Of a DNA stretch of 64,000 bases, positions 45,851 to 55,400 are shown in pieces. The notes under the pieces were generated by a model, which saw only the letters and a program-made list of their open reading frames with translations, was not told the DNA's origin and searched no databases. The position numbers were made by a program, and so were the translations under genes. Position 1 is the stretch's first letter. Each line of letters begins with the position of its first letter. The stretch comes from Posidonia oceanica (lineage: Eukaryota; Streptophyta; Magnoliopsida; Alismatales; Posidoniaceae), in contig JAZBRS010000035.1 of the NCBI GenBank assembly GCA_037176725.1, forward strand, positions 48,370,001-48,434,000. Direction: 5' to 3'.

Positions 45851-48019
45851 ATGGCCCAGTCTGTCGGTGGGCTCCACTTTACCGCTGATTCGGAGGGGTT
45901 TACCACTTGGGTCTCTCCGGATTTCACTTCTGTTCGCTCTGTGCCCTCTATGACACCAGGATTCGATCCTCAGGCGTCTAGGGCACTCCCTTCTGCTGCG
46001 GGTCTTTGGCAAGCTTGTGCCACTCCGGATCCGATCGTCGAATCTGTCTCGATGACTGCCCCTTGCGTTCCGGAGGCGTCTCTGACCTCTTCGTCTTGGG
46101 GATATGTCGTTTCCGACATCCCTTCTACTGCGGCGACCTTTGCTTTAGGTTCTCAATCTCTTGAGTCCGCCTCCCGACTTGTTCTGTAATTCAGTGTTCC
46201 CATTCACGGATCCCCTTAAGTGCGGTATCGGCACCTGATGGACCTTGCCCACACACTGCAGGGTATGGCTCTATCAGTTCGACCCTCTTGTATTCCTGTC
46301 GCTCCCGAGGTTCCTCTGCGGCCTGCTGTTGCACACACTGCACTCCCGCCTAGACCATCGCCCGAGCTACACACCGCTCCAGTGATGGGGGCGCGGCGTC
46401 TGTCTCCTGCTTCTGCACAACACTATGCACTACATACAACTCCCTTTCCTGGTGATCAGTCTTTTGGGCTGGTTGGAGCACAATATCCCACTGGTTCACT
46501 GCCCGGCATCGCGCCTGTGCAGCAACTGTTGCTCCAACAATCTGCACCTCGCACCACACAGCATGTTACCTACCCATCCCCCTTGCATCAGGTTCAGAAC
46601 CCAGCATACTTTCCTGCCTATACTGCACGCACGCACGGATACGCCGGCCATCCCGTTGCTCCACTAGGCGACGTGATGGTGGATCCGGAGGAGCACTTAG
46701 GTGCGACCCACTCGGCGTATGTGGTCCCTGCCCCTAATGCCTCATCTCCTATGGCAGCCAATCCAGACCCCATCAATGACAGGATGGACGTTCTGGAGAA
46801 AGCACTACGTCTAGTGCAGGGCAAGGACCACCAGTCTTACCAGTTTCGCGACCTTTGTCTCTTTCCCGAGGCCGCACTCCCTTCGAAGTTCCGCATCCCA
46901 GTCTTCGATAAATACAATGGTAAAGGCTGTCCTATTTCGCATCTGAAGGCATACTGCAGGGACCTTGCTCAGCTTCAGGCTGATGAAAGGCTCCTTATCC
47001 GCCTGTTTCAGAAGAGTTTGACTGGCCCCGCGCTCAAGTGGTTCACTTCCCTTGACATGGCAGCGGTTCGAACTTGGACCGATCTTTCTCAGGCCTTCCT
47101 TGAGCAGTATGCTTTCAACCTCGACCTAATCCCCAAGAGGGAGGATCTTATCGCCATCCAGCAGAGACCCCAAGAGCCATTCGGGGAGTATGTCGGTCGC
47201 TGGCGCTCCTTAGCTACCTAGGTCAAGGATAAACCCTCCGAGGAGGATTCTATCGAGATGATCGTTAAAGGGGCGCTGCCAGCGATTGGGACTCTGCTTT
47301 GCATTCAGCACATCACTAGTCATGCATTGCTGATTAGGGCTGGTGTCTGCGTGGAAAGCTCACTGCGAAGTGGGCATTTCCCTGCACTTTCTGCATTGGC
47401 TAGGCAGGCCAGCACCTCCAGCAATCGCCGCAGCAACAACAACAACAGCTCCACTCCTGACCGCTCCAAGCAGCTCTCCGAGTTATGTGTCGATCTTCCC
47501 GAAGAGCCTGCCTATGCAGAGAGTCAACTAGACCCTTTTCTGCTAGAGCACGCACCTAATTTTGCACCCACTGAGCACACTGCCACCGTCGAGCCCGTGC
47601 ATCACGTCGCACCCGCTCGGCAAGGACTCCACCTAGGGCAAAGACGACCTCGTCGGGCTGAGTGTGATTACACGCCTCTCCCCGAACCACTGAGCGTCAT
47701 CTTCCCTCAAGTTGAGTCACTCCTGAGACTCCCGGCTGCCCGTCCGTCACCAAACCCCCCTCCGTGGTGGCATGATACGGATTAGTTCTGCAGTTTCCAT
47801 CGGGCCACCGGGCACTCGACGGACAACTGCCTCGCTCTCCGGGATGCCGTTCAATGCCTGATCGACCGCAGGATCATCAGCGTTGGCGAGCAGGAGCCTG
47901 CACATACACATACACCTGCACTTGCACTTGCACGCCCTAGTGTAGCCGACCCTTCCTCTTCCGAGCCTGCAGGCTTCGCAGCTACCGGAACCTCGAGGGG
48001 TTACCCCAATCTTTTCTGA
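45851..48019 (+). pseudogene. gag: Element B gag, full length with premature stops
   Basis: One frame from ATG 45851 (MAQSVGGLHF) to TGA 48017, about 722 codons, interrupted by TAA at 46187 and 46217 and TAG at 47219 and 47783 (both CAG in sisters). The capsid-type domain has PSKFRIPVFDKYNGKGCPIS (about 46880-46940), LTGPALKWFTSLDMAAVRTW (47020-47080) and FGEYVGRW. The knuckle C-x2-H-x3-G-H-x4-C follows the last TAG (about 47789-47830), then a His-Thr-Pro-Ala-Leu run. The frame closes before any protease sequence, so B is gag-only by structure, not just by mutation. Confidence 0.9.
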
Positions 48020-48430
48020 ATCCCGCTCCGCTCCGATGGATCCTTCTGGTCCCCATCGGCGCAATCCCCTTCTTCCGTCCTCCCTATCTCGTCCGAGGGA
48101 CGCTCGGAGATGCAACGGCAGCGTCGACAGCAAGACCAGGTGCAGCGTCATCCAGGTAAGTTCTTCTCCAACTTTTGCAGCCAATAGTGGACCCCGCCGA
48201 CAACATCAGCAGCGTAGGAGCGAACCCAGCGCCTCCCTCCCGAGGTTGCTGACAGGTAAGCCCTTCTAACCTCTCTTTTGTTTTCTGCATTGGCTTTTCT
48301 TTTCGTTTTGTTTTGTTTTTGCGGTTTTTTCGCCTTGCCTGAAAATCATAAAAAGTATAAAATCAACAAAACTCATTAAAAAAAAAAGGCATGCATCCCT
48401 TCTGCTTCCTGCATTCATTTCATATCATCC
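48020..48430 (+). other. Junction region after B gag
   Basis: Short stretch with Gln/Arg-rich coding potential and two donor-like sites, CAG|GTAAGT at 48153 and CAG|GTAAGC at 48255. Then T-rich and A-rich sequence. It marks the deletion of pro and pol relative to A. Confidence 0.5.
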
Positions 48431-48873
48431 GGGCTGGCACCCCTAATTGCTCGGCGTTAGGTCCGTTAACCTATCATGCGGGCTGGCACCCCCAACTGCT
48501 TGGCGATAGGTCCGTCAACCTGTCATCATTCGGGCTGGCACCCCTAACTGCTCGACGATAGGTCCGTTAACCTATCATTCGGGCTGGCACCCCTAACTAC
48601 TCGGCGATAGGTCCGTTAACCTATCATTCGGGCTGGCAACCCTAACTGCTCGGCGATAGGTCCGTTAACCTGTCATCCACGGGCTGGCACCCCTAACTGC
48701 TCGGCGATAGGTCCGTTAACCTATCATTCGGGCTGGCACCCCTAACTGCTCGGCGATAGGTCCGTTAACCTATCATTCGGGCTGGCACCCCTAACTGCTC
48801 GGCGATAGGTCCGTTAACCTATCATTCGGGCTGATATCCCTAACTATTCGGTGATAGGCCCGTCAACCTATCA
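48431..48873 (+). repeat. Nine tandem copies of a 49-52 bp double-hairpin unit
   Basis: Units start at 48431, 48480, 48532, 48581, 48630, 48681, 48730, 48779 and 48828. Each reads GGG-ctggca-CCC, then CTAACTGCTCGGC, then GATAGG-tccgttaa-CCTATC, then ATTC. The last unit has GGG-ctgatat-CCC. Changes in the second stem are mostly compatible with pairing (CCTATC or CCTGTC). Confidence 0.93.
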
Positions 48874-50346
48874 CCTTGCACGTCCCTCTACACATAGCTA
48901 TCATCTCATGCATTCATGCCATCCTGTACATATTTGTCATCATGCATATCACCTTCTGCACATACATGCCATTTCTTGCATCCTATAAAGCACAAAAACG
49001 CCAAAAAATCAAGAAAATCAAAAAACGCAAAAATATTTTCTCGCATTGCTGTTGGTTTTCTCTTTTATGTTTTCTTAAACCTAAAAAACCATAAAAAATA
49101 CAAAACCGATGCAAAAACCTAAAAACATGCTTGTCCCTTTCCTTCTAAAAAATACAAAACCCATAAACATTTGTATAATCAGAAACCTGGCTTTGGCCAA
49201 GCAAGCAGCGCCTAGAGGATGTCAAGCAGTGACAATCTCAGGCAGAACTCACCTGAACAGCGCCATCTCTTGCATGTGGTTACAAAGTGAGATTGAGAGC
49301 AGAATAGAGCATCTCGCTAAGTTTTAGAACACTACAAGCGAGATCCACCTTATCGAGAGAGTCCACCGAACATGGAGAGGACCGAAGCAGAGCGGGGCAT
49401 AGCTAGAGGCTGCAAGCACACATTGCAGAGGCTGAGGGTGTATGCGGATCAGCCGAACTCTTAATGCCTCATCAGGGACCGCTACCCCAAGAGGGCGAAG
49501 ACATGCATATCCCAAAAGAATGGAGATCATGTGAGTAAAAGAATATGATAACTTGATATGCATGTTGAGCACAAAAGAAAAATGAAGAAAGAAGTTGAAG
49601 AAAGAAGGTGCTCATGAGAGGAGTGATTCGGACGAGCGTCGAAGCCACCTCAGTTATCAACTTCAAGCGCCACACTGGCAACTGCACAAGACATCATATC
49701 TGGAGGACTTGGCCCCACCCTCCGAGCGCAGCAGCACGCTCCAACCCCTGTGCAGACAACACTTATTTCCAAGAAGGCTAAATGCAGATCCAATCACTCA
49801 TGAGGGGAAAAGAAACATCATCCTGTGAGCGTCAAAAGTGGTAGTCGGTCCCCGAGGAATTAAGACGGAGGCTGTGAAGCTGTATCCAACGCTTCTGCTA
49901 CCTACCTGCAGCCAAAGGCTATTCTCTACAAAGCCAAAGCCTCATCTTGAGCCAAGAGTGAGAAAGAGAGCCACCGACCACAACTCAGCATGGCGTTGCT
50001 CAAGGATCGAGTCTCTTGAGTTAGAAAGTGCAGAAGCACCCTCTTGGCAGTTGCTTTGAGTCCAAAGCCACCAAAAAATGCATGCTGTAATAACTTACCT
50101 TCTCTTCACCCTGTTTTCGAAAATTGTAGCCAAGGATGAGCACTCTTTGCCTGACCTCGCTCAGAGGCTCTGCATTTTTCAAAGTTTTGCCGCCCACCGC
50201 GTTGGGTAGGTCCTGGATGAATGGCATGTCCCTCGTTTGTCACCTCGTGACGCTACGAAGCATGCCTGTGTTGAGACCATTGCACACCCACCACAGGGGG
50301 TTTCCTGTTTTCTATGTATCCGTCCGCATCCCTCATTCTTTGCATC
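48874..50346 (+). other. Unassigned segment of element B
   Basis: 48874-49150 is A-rich with TGCAT words. About 49160-50290 is of mixed composition and unlike any other part of the window. No ORF over 100 codons is open, and I find no homology by eye to gag, pol or the DUF7745-like ORF of A. It may be captured sequence or a decayed accessory gene. Confidence 0.45.
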
Positions 50347-50394
50347 TGGGCTAGCACCCCTAACTACCCGGCGATAGGTTCGTCAACCTATCAT
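50347..50394 (+). repeat. Isolated double-hairpin unit in B
   Basis: GGGCTAGCACCCC, spacer, then GATAGG-ttcgtcaa-CCTATC. Same family as 48431-48873. Confidence 0.8.
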
Positions 50395-50444
50395 CCATTC
50401 ATCTATCCATCCTCGCATTTCGGTGCCAGGTGCGCTTCGGTTGT

Positions 50445-50471
50445 CCCCTGGCATCATCCTGATACCAGGGG
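50445..50471 (+). repeat. Long-stem hairpin of B
   Basis: CCCCTGGCATCA-TCC-TGATACCAGGGG, one mismatch from the perfect copy in A at 11099-11125, followed by GCATCTTTTTTG. Confidence 0.75.
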
Positions 50472-50603
50472 CATCTTTTTTGTTGCCCCTTGGTATCCCA
50501 CTTCCATCTGCATTGGGCTGACATCCCCAACTGTCACGGGAGTGTCTCTGGACCTCTGCCGCACCTTCTGGATCGGTATCCCGCCCCCTTTCCACCCTCA
50601 TTC

Positions 50604-50798
50604 GGGCTGGTAGCCCTAAAATATCCAGTGATGAGTCCGTTAACTCCTCATTCAGGCTGATAGCCCTAAAATATCCGGTGATGAGTCCGTTAACTCCTCG
50701 TTCGGGCTGATAGCCCAAACTATCCGGTGGTGAGTCCATCAACTCTTCAGAGGGCCGATACCCCCTAACTATCTGGCGATAAGTCCGTTAACTTATCA
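50604..50798 (+). repeat. Four double-hairpin units with changed stems
   Basis: First hairpins are GGGCTggtAGCCC-like, then GGCTgatAGCC and GGGCTgatAGCCC. Second stems are GATGAG...CTCAT (two copies), GGTGAG...CTCTTC, and finally GATAAG-tccgttaa-CTTATC (about 50779-50798). The stem sequence differs from that at 48431-48873 but pairing is mostly kept, while TCCGTTAA stays constant. Confidence 0.85.
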
Positions 50799-50854
50799 CC
50801 CCTTTCGTCATAGTTTAATAGCATTGTGTGGCATAGCATCAGCACCGCATCATC

Positions 50855-51335
50855 GCACGGGCATGGCGTGCTTAGGATTCGAACCCTTGGCTCGTGTATT
50901 GCCTAAGGTATCATCCTCGGCACCCGCAAGACTTTCGCAGCTTACCGGCTTTGGATGATACTCGCAGTAGTATGCGGCCTTGGGATCGTTTTCCCGGTTT
51001 CATATGCCCGGCGCTCCACTGTTTATACACTGCATTCCACTGCATAACATTAGCATTTCATTGCATGACATCATATAGCTTCCTTGTGTCCTCTGTAGGG
51101 TCAGTCCTAGTACTGCATTCCATCATTGCACGGACATGGCGTGCTTAGGATTCGAACCCCTGGCTCGTGTATTGCCTAAAGTATGATCCTCGGCACCCGC
51201 AAGACTTTCGCAGCTTGCCGGCTTTGGATGATACTCGCAGTAGTATGCGGCCTTGGGATCGTTTTCCCGGTTCCGTATGCCCGGCGCTCCACTGTTTATA
51301 CCCTGCATTCCACTGCATAACATTGCATAACATTG
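50855..51335 (+). repeat. Direct repeat, two copies 273 bp apart
   Basis: About 200 bp around GGCATGGCGTGCTTAGGATT...CCCGGCGCTCCACTGTTTAT are repeated (from about 50858 and 51131), with a spacer of TGCATTCCA-type sequence. Few differences separate the copies, so this is a recent duplication. Confidence 0.88.
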
Positions 51336-51419
51336 CACCCTTATTGCGCTGCTACTCCTCTGTGGTCCTTACACCAACTTCCGCATTTCGCTTTCCCGGG
51401 CCCGCGCCTGTCACCGCAT

Positions 51420-51690
51420 GCACATCCACAGCATATTTACTTCTTAGCACTTTACTTTCAGCCATTACTTTCCAGCATCTTTACTTTCCAGCACCTTTAC
51501 ATTCAGCCTTTACATTCAGTCTTTACATCCAGCACTTTCTTTACAGCAACTTTACATCCAGCACTTTCTTTGCAGCAACTTTTACACCCAGCACTTTCTT
51601 TACAGCAACTTTACATCCAACACTTTCCTTACAAGCACTTTACTTCCAGCAATTTCCTTTCAGCACTTTACTTTCAATACTTTACTTTCT
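51420..51690 (+). repeat. Degenerate short repeat of TTTAC(A/T)(T/C)CCAGCACTTTCTT
   Basis: About a dozen irregular copies of a 17-29 bp unit built from CTTTACATTCAGC / CCAGCACTTTC. It has only chance ORFs. Confidence 0.75.
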
Positions 51691-52439
51691 ACTATTGCAT
51701 TGCATTTTCCACCCTCCCGCGTGCATGCACCATCTCGCTTTCCCCCAGAGGAGTACAGTGCAGTAAGCTTTAGCATAAGCATACCATTTGCATTTGCACA
51801 GCATTCATCTGCATTCATCTGCAATTGCATTCCCTCCTTGGCATTACATTACCCCTTCTTGCCTTTTCTACCTACCTGCTGCCTCGCCTGGAGGCAAGCA
51901 TTTTCTCTTCCTCGCGACCTTGCGAGTTCCTACTCACTTTCACTTGTCCCAAACGGACGAGGATCTCTGGCCCCCTCGGACTAGCAGCCAACTTGCCCGA
52001 GCGGCAAGCGCGCTGGTCCTTCCGGAGCCCCTGTTGCGCAAGCTTGGACGAGCAGCCAACTTGTTGCACTTTCTGCTTGTACTTTCTGCTTCCCTCTCTT
52101 CAACATCCATCCTCACTGCACATGCATCCGCATTAGCACTAGCACAAGCACACATACTCCAGCACAGCATCCCTTCATGCATAGCATCAACACCTAGCAT
52201 CATCAACATTATCAGCATTACTAGCGTCATCAGCATCATCATCAGCATCTGTACTAACTTTTACTAACTTCTGCATTTGCATGCATTGCATTTGCATTTT
52301 GCATTGCGGCAACGGGCTACGATTTTCAGTGCATCCGCCGAATAAATAGCTCACGCCCATAGCAAACCTCTGCTCCCGTCGGTCAGATGGGGTGTCTTGT
52401 CAACCCTAAGCAGTGGCCTCGCTCCGCTTGACCTTGCTC
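51691..52439 (+). other. Pre-PPT region of element B
   Basis: C/T-rich sequence with CAGCATCATCA-type microrepeats (52180-52250), then the block conserved with A (52304-52452). Confidence 0.55.
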
Positions 52440-52448
52440 AGGGAGGGG
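52440..52448 (+). promoter_or_regulatory. Polypurine tract of element B
   Basis: AGGGAGGGG followed by CATC and LTR start TGTTGACTCCCC. Identical to the PPT of A. Confidence 0.9.
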
Positions 52449-52452
52449 CATC

Positions 52453-55400
52453 TGTTGACTCCCCATTTTGACAGGCTTGAACCAATTGGGACCTTCTGGT
52501 GACTTCTGGATCTAAACCTAGGTCAAAACAACCACAACCTTTTTCATCTTTCTCTTCAAATCAAGCCTAAACTTGACCTAAGCCTACACCCCTTTTCCAA
52601 ATCCAAAACTTACCCAAAAACCATAGGAAAACCCATCACCCCCTACTTAGCAAACCTACCCAAACACTTAGAAATACTCAACCCAAAACCACTCCCAAAA
52701 ATCCTAGAAAACCTAGGTAAAACAACCCCCTTTCTACACCTCAAAACCCTTCCAAAACTTTCTCAAAACTAAACCAAAGCCCTAGAACCAACACTAGAAA
52801 CCCTAGGCTACACATTCCCCAATTTTCACCCCTTTTCAAAACCTTTAAACCCTCCATTCACCCAAATTATCGTTTTCTCTCTCTTGGATTATTCTTTTCT
52901 CTCTCCTCTCTCTCTCCTGATTATCCTCCTTCTTTTCATCCCCTTCTCTCCTTTTTTCTTGCCTGGCTGTGGGCCCCCCTTGTGCATCTATCTCTTCTCA
53001 ATCTTATTCCTATTTTTATCTTATTTTTAGCAATTTCCTTGACTTTTGAAAAATTATTTTCTTTCAACTCCTCTCTTTCCCTTTTATTCCTCCTTTTTTC
53101 CCTTTTCTTCTTCCTTCTCCTTTTCTTTTTCTTTCTTTTGCTAAGTCCCTAAAAAATCCTTAAAAACCTCTAAAAACTTTAAAACAAAACGAAAACAAAC
53201 CGAAACCCTAAGAAAAATAATTAAAAATATTAAGCAAACAATTAAAAACCTAAACCCAACTAAATCTAGCTAAAATGGAAAACCAAGAATGCAAGCTAAA
53301 AAATGCAAAACAAACCAAAAGAAAATGCTGTAAAATCAAGGAAAAAACTAAAATGCAATCAAAACCAACCAAAAGTGAAAACTCTATCAAAAATAATCAA
53401 AAGCAAACCCTAAGAAAAAGTAAAACAATTAAAGACACTAAGACAAATAATTAATGAAAAACTTAACTTAACAAATCTAAGAGGAGCAATTTAAAAACTT
53501 AACTAAAAAAAAAAGAGAAGAGAGAAACAACTAAAGACTTAAAAACACTTAATTAAATAAGAGAAACTTAACTAAAAAACATCAAGAGAACTTAACAAAC
53601 ATAAGATCAAAAATATAATTCAGAGAAGACTTAAGAAGAATCCTAAAAGACTAAAATCAAAAGCCAAAACTCACTCTAATTAATCTAAAAACAAACTTTA
53701 AAAAAATCCTAATTAACATCCCAAGTACTTAACAAGAAAAACATAATAAAAAAACAACTTAAAAGGCTTGACAAATATTTAATCAAAATAAAAAATAGAT
53801 CAAAAACAAAGAAAACCCTTAAAACCCTAACCAAACCCAAAATCCCTCTAAACCTGATTAACCAACCAAAAACAGTCATTAAAAAATTTAATCAAGGTCC
53901 TAACTTAAAATACAATCACTCTAATAATTTTACCCATTTTTATCCAATTTATTTCTCCTCTCTTTCCCTTCCATTTCTCTCTTTCTTCCTATCTTTCTTT
54001 TCTTCCTTTTCTCCTGCTAGGCCCAGTCCGGCCCCTTCCACCCCCGTCTTTCTTTTCTTTCTTTCTTTTTCTTTTTTTCAGCTCGTGGCCCGACCCGCGG
54101 TCTGCTTCCTTCCTCCTCCGCCCTTCTGTCTTCTTCCTTCAGTTCTTCTTCTCTTCTCCCGCGAAGCCAACAGCACTCCCTCCCACCATTTGAATTCGAG
54201 TCTTCCCCCTCCATCAGATCACCTACAGCTTGCTTCTCCTCTCTCGTCTCTCAGCGCCATTTCCGGTGGGCATTTACTGCCTGTCTCCCTCGCCGCTCGT
54301 CTGCAGTAGTCGGTGCTGATGGAATTCAAATTCCACAAGCGCGCGAGCAGTCCGGGAGCAGCTGATAAAAGCCTCACCTTCCTCTTACTTCTCCGCCTTT
54401 TGTCATCCGAGAGAGAGAGCTAAGAAATTCAGAGAGAATTCCCCAGCAAAAACTCCTTCTTCTTCCTCTGAAACCAGCAGCATTTCACCCTCCTCTTCCC
54501 CTGAAACCAAGCCCGTTCCAGCCATCCAATCCCTTGCATTTTCATCCCCCGAACACATCCAGAACACCAATACCCTTCCTCCTCCATTCCTCAGCCTTTC
54601 CACCCCAGAATCACCCCCAGTTCCACCAGAAATCACCACAGCAACCCAACTCCACCTCCTCTGAAATTGCCACCGCTACTGAGTCCCAAACCTTCCCAAA
54701 ACCTAGCACCCTACTCACCTGAACTCCACCTCCCCAAACCACCCGGCCTTCAGCCCAGCGACCCACCACAGTTCCTACCCGCCACCACAAACACTTGCAC
54801 CTCTTCCTGTCCAGAGAACCAACCGATCAGCCAACCCCTTCCACAGACTTCCCCTGACCAATTCAAGCTCCCTCACGCCTTCACCAGACATCCAGCAACC
54901 TGCTAGAAGGTTCCGTTCAGTCCAAGGAGCAACAGATCGCTCCCCCCGTCTCCGGCAGAACCAGCAGCACCCAAAAAAGCCGACTCCCGCTTCCGGCCCG
55001 CGAGCTCGCATCTGTGCATCCAGCAAGCTCCGGAGCGTCGCACTGAGCAGAACCGGATGCCCAGAAGCAATCGGAGACACCCGCAACAGCCGAACCAACC
55101 TCACCATCGATCCCTGGATCAGTCGACGTCGGGAGGACGCTCCAGCCACGGGAATAGGTATTTCTCTTCGCCCCTAGGTTAGCCTCCTTCCTCTCTCGCT
55201 TCTCCGGCCCTTAGCCTAGGGATTCCCTCTCTCCTGCGCTGGGTCAACGCTAGGTCAGCGTCGTCTTCTCCGGCGAGCTTCACAGTACGTCCCGCCGCTC
55301 CGGTCAGCAGAACGTCGCTCCAGCAGCTGTCTCCGCTCCGCACGGGCCCCAGAAGCATGCTCCAGCCTTCAGACCGCACCGACGCCGCCTCGTCCGCCCG

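Noticed and set aside
48153..48178. Small intron in B (GTAAGT to TTTTGCAG).
   Set aside because: About 25 bases is too short for a plant spliceosomal intron.
48431..48873. CRISPR-like regularly spaced repeat.
   Set aside because: The whole unit repeats with no unique spacers, the genome is a plant, and there are no cas genes.
50604..50750. Hammerhead-like word GATGAGTCCGTTAAC in the hairpin units.
   Set aside because: It resembles the ribozyme CUGAUGAGUCCGU stem II start, but no GAAA core or closing stems are present, and sister units change GATGAG to GATAAG or GATAGG.
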